From positions 1 through 64,000 of the forward strand of contig BSBM01000965.1 of assembly GCA_027924585.1 (NCBI GenBank): DNA of 64,000 bases, read 5' to 3'. The notes beneath the pieces are model-generated. The model was not told where the DNA came from. It made no database searches and saw only the letters and a program-made list of their open reading frames with translations. This stretch comes from Larix kaempferi (taxonomy: Eukaryota; Streptophyta; Pinopsida; Pinales; Pinaceae). Shown here piece by piece: positions 9,764-21,422 of the stretch (within the stretch, counting starts at the first letter, position 1; each line of letters starts with the position of its first letter). Both the position numbers and the translations under genes were made by a program.

Positions 9764-12700
9764 TTATTCCATTGCTGGGCATTCTTCTTCTTGGACAGAC
9801 TGAGCTAACTGTAATGAAGGTAAGAAGAAATTTGGCGGAAGAATAGCTTTAGTCCCATACACTAAGAAAAATGGTGAGTTACCTATTGCAACTTTTGGAG
9901 TTACTCTGTCTGCCCAAAGAGCATTGACCAATTCTGTATGCCAATTCCGATGGTGAACTGAAACAGTTCTTTTAAGAATTTTCAATAAATTTTTGTTTGT
10001 TGATTCAGCTAGACCATTCCCATGAGGATGGTAATTAGCTGAATATCTGATTCTTATTCCTTTTTCTAAAGCAAACTGAGTCAATTCAACTGATGAAAAA
10101 TATGATGCATTATCAAAGACCAAAGAATCAGGAACACCAAATCTTGTTATGATAAAGAACTCCAAAAATAATATAACTTGATTAGTATTCACAACTTTTA
10201 ACGGTGCAGCCTCAGCCCAACGAGTGAAATAATCAGTTGCAGTTATTATATACTTGTGTTGCATTGATGAGGGAGGATTTATTGGACCTACTATATCGAT
10301 ACCCCACTGCTGAAAGGGTCTTTCAGCTGAAACAAGTTGTAAAGGGAAAACAGATTTTTTAACTCTTCCTGCGACAAGTTGACACTCTTGACACCTTCTG
10401 ACGAAAGTATAAGAATCTCGAAACAAGGTAGGCCAATAATAACTAGCCCTAAGAATTTTATGAGCTGTGGTTTCTCCACCGAAATGACCTCCTGCTGGTC
10501 CAGAATGCAATTCTTTCAGAATTGTTTCTGTTTCATCTTTATCTAAACATCGAAGGTATACCCCATCTGAATTTTTTCGAAAGAGGACATTATCTATTAA
10601 TAAGTACGGGGCAGATTTCAATCTGAGGGCTCTTTTCTTTTTTGGGTCTAAGTAATTAGGGGCAGTCCCTGTTTCCAGAAGTACTCGTATGTCTGTGTAC
10701 CAGGAATCTTGAGGTGGTGGATAAAAATAAATTTCTCTGGTAAGTAAATCTTCATTAATGACAATTTCAGTTTTATCATCAGACAAATGAGCAGCTTCAG
10801 CAGCCAGTTTACACAACCCTTGTCCTTTAATTATCGTTGATGGTTTGATTTCTAAGTCATATTCTTGAAGAGCTGTCATCCAAGGTGCCCTTTTTTCTCC
10901 TAAATCTTTTTGTACCAACAAATTTCTTACTGAAGAATAAGGTACAATTACTTTTGTTTTAGATTTTAACAAGTAAGGACGAAAATGTTTTACCGCTTTA
11001 AAAACGACAAAAGCTTGTTTATCCACTTCATGATAGTTTAGTTCAGCACCTTTGAAATTCGAACTCATGAACGAAATTGGAACCTCATTATTTTGTTGAT
11101 TTAATTGGGTTAATACTGCTGCATACGCAATATCAGAAGCAAAGGTATATAATATAAAATCCTTGTTAAAATCTGGACTTAGAAGACTAGGAGCTTCTGA
11201 AATAGCTTCTAAAATTTTCTGAAAGGATTCTTTTTCAGTTTGTCCCCAATTAAACACATCATCTTTTTTAATCATTTTCTGCAAAGGACGAATGATCTCT
11301 GAAAAACTAGGAATGAATCTCCTAACAAAGTTAATTTTCCCTAAGAATGACTGCATTCCTTTCTTGCTGGAAGGGAAAGTAATCTTTGAAATAGCTTGTG
11401 TTCTTTCAGGATCAATCATGATTCCGTGTTTTGATACTACACATCCTAACAAGATACCTTCTGAAACAGCAAATATTGTTTTCTTAGGATTTAAAGATAT
11501 TCCAAATTTTCTACATCGTTCAAACACTTTTCTCAAATGGTTAAGATGATCAGGCCGATGTTTAGAGTAGACAGTAACGTCATCCAAATAGACAACGACT
11601 GAATGACTGATTAGGCCTCTAAAGGCAATATCCATTGCTCGTTGAAATGTTGCTCCCGCGTTGATTAACCCAAAGGGCATCTTACGGTATGTGTACGTTC
11701 CCCATGGAGTTCTAAAAGCTGTTTTTAATTGATCATCTGGGGAGACTAGTATTTGGTTGTACCCTGAGAAACCATCAAGGAGAGACAGTATCTCAGACCC
11801 AGACACTTTCTGAAGAATTTGTTCCATGGGTGGAACAGGGTAGTTATCTTTTTCAGAAGCTTTATTTAAATTTCTAAAATCGACACATAATCGAATATCC
11901 CCATTTTTCTTTCTAACTGGAACTAAGTTTGCTACCCATTGAGTGTGTCTAACAGGGAAAATGATCTTGGCAGCTAACAATTTATTCAGTTCTTTTTTAA
12001 TTGTTGGTTCTAATGATGGGTGATATTTTCTTAACTTCTGCTGAAAAGGTTTTGATTCTTGTTTAATTGGAATTATATGTTGCATGACTTGAGTATTGAA
12101 TGTTCTTAAGTCATCATATGTCCATGCAAATATATCTTTAAACTCCTTAAATAATTTTATGAAAGCTGTTTTTTCTACAGGATCACAATCTATTCCTAGG
12201 TTTATAGTTTGGGGATTAGATTCTGTTCCCAAATTGATGGTTTCATATTTCATGTGAGAGCTATTTGTTTTACAATTAGGAACTGACTTAAACTTATCCT
12301 GCAAATCAAAAAACTTTTCTAATCTTAATACTGAGTTGGGAATGGGTTTTACCTGTTCGAAAGCTTTCTCAATTGAACAGAAATCATTAATTACCGAAAA
12401 ATCTCGTAAATTGTCGTCGTGAGTGATTTCATCTATTGCTGAATCTTTAAAGATTCCATCATTTGTTAGAAAATGCAGTACCTGTGTATCATTGTCAAAC
12501 ACACGCCAATTAAGAATGTTATCCGGTATGGAGGGCCTAAAAATTAATTCAACAGAAAAGAATTCTGGTGAAAAATTTTCTGAAGGAATCAACTTGGAAG
12601 CTACATTTGCCAATAAGTCTGCTTCTTGATTTTGACTTCTAGGAACAAAATTTATGTTAAATGCATCAAAATATGTGATAAGATTCCATACCTCTTTCTG

Positions 12701-13234
12701 ATAACTTTGTAAATGTTCAGATAAACAATGAATGGAATTACGCACCTGTCTAACAATGATCTCTGAATCGCCATAAACCACTATCTCTTTGATGCCCAAA
12801 TCGATTGCTTTTTTCAATCCTTGAATCAAAGCTTCATATTCAACTGTATTATTTGTACAACTAAATTCTATTCTACAAGCTATACAAGTCTTATTACCTT
12901 GAGGATCTATTAGTAAACAACCGGCTCCTGCTCCTTCTTTAGATTTTGCACCATCGAAATAAAGAGTCCAAATAGAATTATGTACAATCACTTTACTTTC
13001 TATGATATTTACAATATTTACATTATTTTCATCACCAATGGTCTCCTTAAGGGAACAATTAGGAGAAATAGCTGTTACATTACAAATCTCAGATTGCTTG
13101 CTATTTTCAGGAAGAAGAGAGTTTTCTGCTTTGAAATTTCCAAAACCTAATTCATACATGTAGTTTCCCATAATGGAATCAGAAAATAACACAGGTTCAC
13201 TAGGATCATGTAGTTCTGTAACAGTATGTTTCAT
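9764..13234 (-). CDS. G polymerase: RNase H, RT, degenerate RNase H, integrase (1156 aa)
   Basis: Residues 85-215 are a type 1 RNase H with D94, E132, D156 and D206 all present. RT spans about 390-640 with D487 (LDGFSGYNQI) and YLDD at 549-552. The following native gypsy RNase H (about 690-790) has lost catalytic residues: TDASD reads TFASD (697-701), and the usual YTDHK region reads VPYSSV (764-769). Integrase has an HHCC finger (H910, H917, C948, C951) and a D980-D1041-E1077 triad with 35 residues between the last two. Apart from the stop near its C-terminus, the frame is open and all three enzymatic centres look intact. It starts 21 bp after the gag stop, in another frame; translation may need reinitiation or a frameshift. 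RNase H in front of RT is an unusual order. Confidence 0.9.
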   Translation of the reverse strand: MKHTVTELHDPSEPVLFSDSIMGNYMYELGFGNFKAENSLLPENSKQSEICNVTAISPNCSLKETIGDENNVNIVNIIESKVIVHNSIWTLYFDGAKSKEGAGAGCLLIDPQGNKTCIACRIEFSCTNNTVEYEALIQGLKKAIDLGIKEIVVYGDSEIIVRQVRNSIHCLSEHLQSYQKEVWNLITYFDAFNINFVPRSQNQEADLLANVASKLIPSENFSPEFFSVELIFRPSIPDNILNWRVFDNDTQVLHFLTNDGIFKDSAIDEITHDDNLRDFSVINDFCSIEKAFEQVKPIPNSVLRLEKFFDLQDKFKSVPNCKTNSSHMKYETINLGTESNPQTINLGIDCDPVEKTAFIKLFKEFKDIFAWTYDDLRTFNTQVMQHIIPIKQESKPFQQKLRKYHPSLEPTIKKELNKLLAAKIIFPVRHTQWVANLVPVRKKNGDIRLCVDFRNLNKASEKDNYPVPPMEQILQKVSGSEILSLLDGFSGYNQILVSPDDQLKTAFRTPWGTYTYRKMPFGLINAGATFQRAMDIAFRGLISHSVVVYLDDVTVYSKHRPDHLNHLRKVFERCRKFGISLNPKKTIFAVSEGILLGCVVSKHGIMIDPERTQAISKITFPSSKKGMQSFLGKINFVRRFIPSFSEIIRPLQKMIKKDDVFNWGQTEKESFQKILEAISEAPSLLSPDFNKDFILYTFASDIAYAAVLTQLNQQNNEVPISFMSSNFKGAELNYHEVDKQAFVVFKAVKHFRPYLLKSKTKVIVPYSSVRNLLVQKDLGEKRAPWMTALQEYDLEIKPSTIIKGQGLCKLAAEAAHLSDDKTEIVINEDLLTREIYFYPPPQDSWYTDIRVLLETGTAPNYLDPKKKRALRLKSAPYLLIDNVLFRKNSDGVYLRCLDKDETETILKELHSGPAGGHFGGETTAHKILRASYYWPTLFRDSYTFVRRCQECQLVAGRVKKSVFPLQLVSAERPFQQWGIDIVGPINPPSSMQHKYIITATDYFTRWAEAAPLKVVNTNQVILFLEFFIITRFGVPDSLVFDNASYFSSVELTQFALEKGIRIRYSANYHPHGNGLAESTNKNLLKILKRTVSVHHRNWHTELVNALWADRVTPKVAIGNSPFFLVYGTKAILPPNFFLPSLQLAQSVQEEECPAME

Positions 13235-13254
13235 GTACCTTTCTCTATGTATCT

Positions 13255-15543
13255 TTATCTGATTTTATTTTCCATTGTTTGGTAGCCACAAGGTTGACCA
13301 ATCATGGCAAAGAAACCATTTAGTTGTTGAGACCAATCCCTACTTAAGAATAGTCCATATGCATATGGAATATCAACAATTACGATGTCTATGATTTGAT
13401 AAACTGAAGGATTACAAGCAATCCTAATTAAGACATCTTTCATCTCTCCAACAACTTTAACGTTTGTTCTATCTAATTGAGTTATTTGTGAATCAGATGG
13501 AACAAATTTGCCATTTAATTTCTTACACACAGATAAAGGCATAACATTAGAGGATGCTCCTGAATCTACCATGCAGTTGTGGACATTCCTATTAAAAATT
13601 TCAAAGGTAAGTAAGAATGGAGGTGTAGTTGACTTAGAATTCTTACCTATCAAGGAAGATTTATCGGTTGATGTTTTCCCTTTATCAGTTGCTGTTGGAT
13701 CATTGTTTGAACTGTTTGCAACAACATTTTGCTTTATATTAGGGACGATCGAACTTACTGCAGGATTAATAATATGACTATTAGGCATTGGATAGATTTG
13801 AAGGAGATCGTACATACTAATGTTTGCACGTGTCTTCTTCAAATCCTCAATTATGTCATATTGTAAATCCAACTTTGGAGCGTTTTGAATGGTTTGGGTA
13901 CCCTTATTTGGCTGAGTTTGCTTGCCGGATTGAGTTTGTTTGTTTGGTTGTGAGTTATTATTATCAATGTTTGAAGTGGAGCTTGAAGCACCAGGAGTAT
14001 TTGCAATTGCTTTACTACGTGTATTATATGCGTGTTGTCCTGAAGGTGGACTTCTGTTCTCATGTTTTTTTACAAAATTATCCCAGAAATGACCATTAAT
14101 TTGTTGAGGTTCTTCTGATTCATCCTCATTTTCAGATTCTTCATCTTCCTTATTTTCATTCATCTCTTGACTAGGTGTTTCAGACAAAGATAGAACAACT
14201 CGAATTGTATTAAAGATCTCTTCATTAGCAGCTACATCTGGGGGTGTATTCTTATTATTCGTGTTTGGGTTTTGTCTAAATTGGTTTCTGAAGTAACCCC
14301 TAGAAGGAGAAGCTTCAGAACTAGTCTTTTTTAACCCTATAACTTCATTGGTTAACGTTCGAATAGCGTTCTGCAGCTGTTCTATATCGAAAGCTTTATC
14401 TTTATCTGAACTAGATTTTTCTATTTTCCTTCGAGGAAAAGAATCAGATTTACCACTTCCATCTGGTTCATAAGACATGAAATCTTTTTCTACTTTAATT
14501 GCTTCCTCAAATGTTTCTATTAACGTTGTTTTTCCAGCTCTCTTCACAAACATTCCGGAATTCCTAGGTAAGGCTGATGTATAATTTTCAATGATTATAT
14601 CTTCCGGAGGTTGAGAAGCAATTGGAATTTTATTTTTCAATGTTAGAAACCTTTGATTAAAGTCTTTAATCCTTTCTTTGGGTTCCATTTTAATTCTAGA
14701 TAATTCTAGGGCTAAAAGAGCAGGTGTTTTATCTTCCCCGAATTTATCTAGAAAAGCTTTATTAAATTCCCCCCAATTTGTAATAGATCCTTGTACTAAT
14801 GAAAAGTACCAGGTAGAAGCTCTTCCCTCAAAGGTGAGAGGAAACAATCGACAAACAACATCTTCATGCTAAACATTTAAAGATTGAACAGCCAACATGA
14901 ATTTATCAATATGCACCTCTGCAGGTTCTTTGTCATCTGGGTTAAAATTAGGAAGAATTTTATCTGAATGTTTTGGTAATGGGTGTTGTACCCCAGGAAT
15001 TCCTACAGCAGCTTCCCTTAACCAAGGGAGATGTGGATTAGGTGGAGGGGGTGGAGGATTACCTCCTCCTCCTACATTTCCTGCCATTGGACTTCCTTGA
15101 GAACTAGAGGAACTCTCTGAATGAGAAGGTCTTGGACTATTGGGTGGTGACTCAGGAGGAGAAGGTGACTGATCAAAACCACTTCCTGAGATTAACCTCC
15201 TTGCGGTATTGGTTTGTGTAATCTGTCTTTGATAACTTTCAACTTGATGTTGAGGAGTACTACCAGTTATCTCCAAATCTTCCGTAACTATGGTCAATTG
15301 TGGATTGTGTCGCTATTGTCTAGGAAGACCATAATCTATTGGAGAAATACCTAACTGATTAGCGTAAGCTCTAGTAAGGATATGTTTGGATTCTTCTAGA
15401 GTTTGAGCACTTTGTGCAGGAGTAAAGGGAGAACTAATAGGATCACGTTCAAGGATATTCCTAACAGCTTCGATAAAAGGTGGTCTACTAACTTCCGAAG
15501 ATTGTTGGCTGGTTGGAAATGTTTCATTAGTTTCACCTGCCAT
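13255..15543 (-). pseudogene. G gag-protease with two in-frame TAG codons
   Basis: One frame runs from ATG 15543 to the stop at 13255, broken only by TAG at 15313-15315 and 14869-14871. The N-terminus is Pro/Ser-rich. The capsid-like Retrotrans_gag region includes LTFEGRASTWYFSL and FLDKFGEDK. An Asn/Thr/Gln-rich linker follows, then a retropepsin-like domain with DSGASSNVMP and GLFLSRDW. I see no CCHC knuckle. The first TAG lies in LPRQ-x-RHNPQ and the second in QSLNV-x-HEDVV. Both fit CAG to TAG decay, although the second could be something else. The start is about 12 bp from the primer site, an unusually short leader. Confidence 0.85.
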
Positions 15544-15554
15544 TATTTAATTCA

Positions 15555-15573
15555 GGCCCTCCTTCTAGTGCCA
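15555..15573 (-). other. G primer binding site
   Basis: TGGCACTAGAAGGAGGGCC on the minus strand starts two bases after the LTR end (GATCAACA). The TGG start and position fit a tRNA 3' end; I do not assign the tRNA. Confidence 0.65.
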
Positions 15574-15575
15574 TT

Positions 15576-18500
15576 TGTTGATCTGATTTTATGAATCAGA
15601 GCCAATAAGGAGGTTTTGTCCACACAATCGGCTTAAAGCAGCGTCCGGTGTGTTTGGATTAACAAGACCTCGCAGGTTATGGTCCTGCTACCAGCTAGTT
15701 TGTCTCTTAAGGAAACCTTAAAACTAGAAAAATCTAACCTATTCTAATGTTTATCCTATCTATATATCTACAAATGTCCTAAGGTTGCTTTCGTAAGGAA
15801 AGACTTCAATTTTTGGGAAATTTTCTAAATATGAAAACTTACTTATAGTATGCAGAATGATTTAACAGTGCTAAATCAATCATAAAATAAACTTTAAAAC
15901 TAATTAATCTATCTATCCTATTTAACTCTATCTCAGTTGAGAGAAAATTTGAAACTATATTAATTATTAATCAATAACAGAAAACTGAAGTATGCTCTAA
16001 ATAAACATATTTAAATCATAACGAAAGTAATTCTGCTATGTAATAATAAAAATGAGATTTAACCTCTACATACACAGTCAAATTCCACTTCCAAAACTGA
16101 TTAATAATTAACTATCAAGACAGTCATTTGAATTTGAGATAATGCTCATTTAAAATTCACTGTTAACATACAAATGGAATTTTAAATAAACAGAAAAGTA
16201 TATCATTAAAACTGATGTTTATAGTGAACACACTAATAAACAAAACCATAATGAAATATTTATTCAACAACTAGCTTGAGATGATAAAGTGAGAAAAACA
16301 TTTAAACATCAATGTGTCACAGCACACAGAGTTAACGTATAAACAGAAGACAACAAACTGAAATATATATATATTTGTAAATCCAAAAATGAATACCAGT
16401 CACAGTATCATTTGCAGATATCAAGTATCATCCACACGAAAGCTTCAACTTCAAGTTTGATGTAGTACTAGTAACAAAATATATTTCAACAAGTTTTCTT
16501 CCACACTCCATCCCCGAGTTCATCAAAAATCTCCATTTATATACTACCGAGAGTCAGTTTTGCTATAAATGTTGCATGCAACATTATAGGAACTTATTTA
16601 ACCAAAAGGGCATCTAATTACACCTACTACTAAAAATAAAAATCGACTGGCCTGAGTCGAGGTATCTCAGAAAGTTCTTGCCCATTCAAAAAACTCTAGC
16701 TTGTAACAAATCAGCTACATCTCCATGCCATCGCATCAACCACGTCCTGTATTCTTGGAAGAAGGAGGTGATAAAACTTCCTGCATTAAATTCAATCAAT
16801 GCATTATATTAAAACCAATTTAACACAGTTAACAGAAATACTTAAAAATTATAAATGCATGCCTGTTAAATCTCTGATTTTACAGGCATGCAAAATCGAA
16901 ATAACCATTACCTGTCATACTGTGACATAAGAGAAGAGAAAACTATTAAGCCTCATTATGAAGAGCGACTACTCTTCTAGCTTCGGCTAATTTAGCCTTC
17001 AACCTTGATAATTTTAACATTTTGTTTTTCAATTCGTTCCAATAACAGCTGATTCGTATTTAATATTGATTTCCTGGATTTCTTGAGTTGATTCTTCTTC
17101 ATGTTGGCCTTTTTCCACCTGTCAATCCATTCTAGCAATTCTTTCCTGAAAGTTTTATTTTCTTCTTCTAGTGAGGCTGTACTTAATAGACACTGTTTAC
17201 GCTTTCCTCTGAACTCTGTGATTTTATCTTGATAAATATTTCCTAATACCTGTTGCAGAGTTTCGTCTTCTCTAGCTACATGAGGAGAACGAGGTCTGTC
17301 ACAATGCTGATTGTGTAATGGTTCAAATTCTACAGTGTTAACGTTTATTTATGGTTGATTTCCCTCGACCTCACCTGATTGCACATCACTTCCCTGCGCA
17401 GTAGCAGAATTCCATACATCCATTGTGTTAGGGACAGACATCGGAATATCATCCTCAATGTTTACAATTGTAGGTTCAGTAGCTGTAGATTTGGAAGTCT
17501 GTGGATCAGACCTATATCCTGGAATCGAATGGAGATTATGCATGCTTCTAGTGACTCTACGCGAAAACGATAAGTTTTCAAAATTCAACCCTTCCTTGTC
17601 ACCACAAACCTGAGCTAAATGGTTCAACTTATGCATAGAATCTTTATCACATTTATCAGGTTTATCAATTTCCCCTTCGGCTAATCCTTCTTTTGGTTTT
17701 GCAGGGTTGCCATCATTCTTACCAAGTTCGGGTTTATCTAATATTTCCCTAGAATCGCAGGGAACTGAAACCCTATCAGCATCTTCATTTATCTCATCAT
17801 CTATGGGCATGTTTACGACCTTTGGTTCCTTAACCTCTGAGCTATTAACCTCAGGATTTATGACTTTTCGTCTTCTACGAGTTCGAGTTGATGGATTAGG
17901 CCAATACTGTGTTGGCCCCAATTGACAATCAACTAGAAATTTATCCCAAGACAGACCTTTTGTAGATAATTGGAATTGCAGTAAAATTTTTATCAATCCA
18001 TGATGACACAAACTATTGTCAGGGTTATTGAAATTCCTTACAGACTGTGACATTTTCTTAAGGCTTTGCCAAAGATAGAAGGGCAAATTAAGTTTATAAC
18101 CCTTTACTGCTAACAACAACCGTAAATGATACAAGTGCAAATGGGAATAGCGTCCACAATAGGTTACGTACGTTACTAAGATTTCATAGTAAGCTCTCCA
18201 TTCGGGCTTTAGAAATTTTACAGGTACGCCTACCCTCAGCTTCGTTTTATCTGGTAAAGGCATTAACAAAGACAAACACTTCTTCTTGTCAACCATAGTG
18301 CCCTTAAACAAACGTTCTCCCACTTGGGGAAGTTTCGTGGCTTCAACAATTTTGTCTTCATTGATAACAAATTCGAAACCCCCAATTCGCACCCTGTCAT
18401 CTTCAAAACTCATTGGAAACATCTTAGTAATCTCCGCATGGTGACCATCAAAGCTTCGAAAGAAATGTGTCCATCCCATTTTCTCAAATCTCTTGGCAGC

Positions 18501-19701
18501 TTCCTGGTTGGATTCAATAAGCTCAAACCCTGAGATCTCAAAACGATTCAGAGGAGACATGGTTTCTCCAGCACTTTCCGGGCTTGGTCGCGAAATGAAA
18601 GGGAAAGTGAAAACAGAGGTAATAGGTATCCATACACACGACATGATAGATAATCTTCACATGCTTCAAATCTAATCAGAAATCAGATCTCTGATCCTAC
18701 CATTTTAGCGGGATTTCGAGCAGTGATAAATGTTACAACTTTCACACTACACCATGATTTATGCCAGTTTATCTACGTTTTGCCATGCCTGTTAGTGATA
18801 ACCACTTAACTTGGCGAACCAGCGATACTAAGACTGATAGAATCATCATTACGATCATTGATTATTGATAGTGGTTCATAATTAATAGGTACAATGGCAT
18901 AATTTGAAATGACTGTTAGAAATTAACACTGTCAACACGATTTTACCAAATGCATACAACTGTCGATTTTGTCAAGGGGTGAAAGCCACGTTTTCATGCC
19001 AGCTCATCGATCCAAAACGTTTATTGATTTAACCAGTGGTTTATTGCATGGCCATTTCATCAAACAATCATCCCTGTTTTATCATGTTACGTAGTGGTAT
19101 GAAGAGTAATAAATCACATTTTAATGTTAAGGAGGCATTAATCAAATGGCTAGCTTAATGTTTATTCTATGTATATGTACAAAGCTATATATATATGTAC
19201 AACACTAAGTGTAAAAAACCTTTAAACATCCTATTGATATATTATAGCATCATATAGGGTATTTATCATATGTAAAAATTGCCTATACAAACCTCATTTA
19301 TCCATTAACTATGATATTTACAAAATTCATAATAGGGTATTACATACGATGTTAACTTCCAAAATTCTTTTAGTCTTAAGACTAATAATACCCTAAACAA
19401 TGTATTTTATGATATTTCTCTTGGCACAAATCCCTTAAGTCACATAAATTCATTTTGATGTTTTAAATAGCTTTAATGAGAATTTACGAAACTTGTCTGA
19501 CATTCGTTTAAAATCCAAGTTTTATGATCAAGTTCCTACCAACTCTAGAAACATTAAATTACTTTCCTGTGATTAAGAGTACCTTCAGAATCAAAGATTC
19601 TGAAGGTGCTCTAACATAATTTTTGAATTGATAAATCACATAAAGAGCTGATCTCTCTTCATTTTGTCAAGAAATGAAGAGGTTGTTGCTGGCTGCCAAC
19701 A
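15576..19701 (-). mobile_element. G 5' LTR (about 4.1 kb)
   Basis: It runs from TGTTGGCAGCC at 19701 to GATCAACA at 15576, with perfect 5-bp terminal inverted repeats, next to the primer site. It contains the ORF 18644-17349. Stretches 15576-17348 and 18645-19701 hold no other gene that I can see. Only 18360-19701 can be checked against the 3' LTR; the rest is inferred from the primer site and the end motif. Confidence 0.72.
17349..18644 (-). CDS. LTR-encoded ORF of element G, 431 aa, unknown function
   Basis: Open frame with ATG at 18644. Residues about 30-250 form a globular region with GWTHFFRSFDGHH, VRIGGFEFVINEDKIVEATKLP and YVTYCGRYSHLHLYHLRLLL. It resembles the poorly defined 'putative plant transposon protein' family seen next to plant gypsy elements, but I assign no activity. 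A basic RTRRRRK motif near 265 could be a nuclear localisation signal. The C-terminal third is acidic and low complexity. It is encoded in the same direction as gag-pol but inside the LTR, so both LTRs should carry it; the 3' copy is cut by P1 after 95 codons. Ogre-type elements also have an extra ORF ahead of gag, but there it is internal and not in the LTR. Confidence 0.75.
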   Translation of the reverse strand: MSCVWIPITSVFTFPFISRPSPESAGETMSPLNRFEISGFELIESNQEAAKRFEKMGWTHFFRSFDGHHAEITKMFPMSFEDDRVRIGGFEFVINEDKIVEATKLPQVGERLFKGTMVDKKKCLSLLMPLPDKTKLRVGVPVKFLKPEWRAYYEILVTYVTYCGRYSHLHLYHLRLLLAVKGYKLNLPFYLWQSLKKMSQSVRNFNNPDNSLCHHGLIKILLQFQLSTKGLSWDKFLVDCQLGPTQYWPNPSTRTRRRRKVINPEVNSSEVKEPKVVNMPIDDEINEDADRVSVPCDSREILDKPELGKNDGNPAKPKEGLAEGEIDKPDKCDKDSMHKLNHLAQVCGDKEGLNFENLSFSRRVTRSMHNLHSIPGYRSDPQTSKSTATEPTIVNIEDDIPMSVPNTMDVWNSATAQGSDVQSGEVEGNQP

Positions 19702-20434
19702 AACCCTTAGTGTTGTTACCAATGGCTTTGATACAAATTTGTAACATACCTTCATACCAATCAACAAAAGTAGGGATTTTTGGCCTAAATGTGCATCAAT
19801 TGAAGTTGTTTGATAATCAATTTTACACATTATCAGACCATATCAACAATAATAGCTTCAATTCATGTATGCAATGCCAATTTTTAGAATTCCTCTAGAT
19901 GACATAAAATAAGCTTGAAATATTTTCATTATGTGTTTAGTTAAATATTCCTTTATACTATACAACATGGTTTTAAGTTCTTCATTCAATTAAATCCAAG
20001 GAATGATAACATACCTCATCACACATTTTCATGATTATGTCAACTAAGAATAATTGACATTATTCCTTCAACAATACATGAATGAATCAAGCCAAAATCT
20101 AACTTTGCCTTAGAGAATTTCAAATATCTTATGTCGACAATCACATAGCATATCACAAGATCTAGGTTTTTCTTCCTTATCAAAAGGCTATCTTTACGGA
20201 TTTAAGGTGATATATCTCAAACGCATACTTGAAACACTTAATACACTATGTAGAAGAGTAATTTAATGTCTATTAGTGTTATATTATCATCTTGAAAATA
20301 TTGTTTCACCTATAGGCATCTTTCCTCGAAGATTTCATATTCATGGCTATATGTACATATTTTGAAGTACCTTAAAGGAATATTTCAATAAAATTGAAGA
20401 AAACAATGTCATAATTCATCACATAGAGTATCAA
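19702..20434. other. Non-coding flank
   Basis: AT-rich sequence to the right of G. No gene or repeat relationship is recognised. It may be upstream sequence of the gag relic that follows. Confidence 0.5.
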
Positions 20435-21422
20435 ATGAAGCAAGTGGGAACCCCTACTGATTACATGATGGACTTTCAAAAATTATCAGTCAAGGTGGCT
20501 AATATATATATGAGAAGGTTAGTATTTATGTTCACTGAAGGTTTGGCTGAACCCCTAGGAGGATTTGGTCAAATCCCACAAGCACACTACATTAAGAGAT
20601 GCAGTGAACTTAACTAGAGATCTCCAAAATGTACTTCCTAGAACAAGATTTCCTTCCAAGGCTAACTTCAAATTTGAAAAGAAACCTTGGAAAAGAGATG
20701 CATATGATAAGAAGCCTTGGCAAAGAGATTCATTTGAAAAGAATAAAAAATAAGGGTTAAACAGGGATGAACTTCGAAGAAAAAAATTGTGCTTCACATG
20801 CTTTCAACCATGGACACCGGGGCATAAATGTACTAAAGGAAAGGCTCAATACATCGAAGTATTTTTTGATAATGATGAATATGATGGGGGCATGGATGAA
20901 GATGGGCATATTTTAGATCAAGAGGAGGAATATGAGATAGAAGTAGAAGAGGAAAGACAAGAAGAAAATCAACCTTCACCAGACAAAGCAACAATGGCAG
21001 TACTTTCAGCAGTACCTCGCTATCACACTATCCGATGCAAGGGTGTGGTACTAGGACAAAGAGATTAAGTTTTGGTATATGGAGGAGCCACACACAACTT
21101 CATTGATATAGAGATGGTGGAGAAAAGGAATATACCTATTGATCCATTCGGTGGATTCACAGTTTTCATGTCGATCAAAAACACAATACAGTGCAAAACA
21201 TGGGTGCCAAAGCTGCAAGTCACCGTAGGTAACTATACTTTTGTTGATAGTTTTTATGTGGTTGATGTTGTTGATACTAATGGGGTTTTGGGAATGAAAT
21301 GGTTGTATTCTATAGGAGAGCATACAGTAAATGATCAAATTCCTGAAATGAAATTCCAAGATTCAAAAGGAGTACTAAGGGTTGTGAAAGGGCAGCACAC
21401 TTATCCAAATCAAGCAGTGACT
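20435..21422 (+). pseudogene. H: chromovirus-type gag-protease relic
   Basis: Gag fragments in shifting frames: VGTPTDYMMDFQKL, then FTEGLAEPLGG, then a Lys/Trp-rich region, then the zinc motif LCFTCFQPWTPGHKC typical of plant chromoviruses. An acidic linker follows. The protease reads VLVYGGATHNFID, where the active-site Asp of the usual D-G-G-A-T is Tyr. Stops include TAA at 20752-20754 and 21066-21068. The coding sequence ends where copia K1 begins at 21423. RT and integrase are not found on the other side. Confidence 0.8.

Larger units (their letters stand above)
6815..19701 (-). mobile_element. G: large Ty3/gypsy retrotransposon with long ORF-bearing LTRs
   Basis: On the minus strand: 5' LTR 19701-15576, primer site 15573-15555, gag-protease 15543-13255, polymerase 13234-9446, 3' non-coding 9445-8156 and 3' LTR 8155-6815, the last interrupted by P1. 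The visible 1341 bp of the 3' LTR match 18360-19701 with about 20 differences by eye (roughly 1.5%), so the insertion is fairly young. LTR ends are TGTTG and CAACA. The polymerase order RNase H, RT, degenerate RNase H, integrase suggests relation to the Tat group, whose members carry an extra RNase H, though in a different place. Confidence 0.85.

Noticed and set aside
18360-19701. G LTR ending at 18360
   Set aside because: The repeat break there matches the P1 insertion point, the B-side sequence continues an open ORF, and no primer site follows 18360, whereas one stands at 15573.
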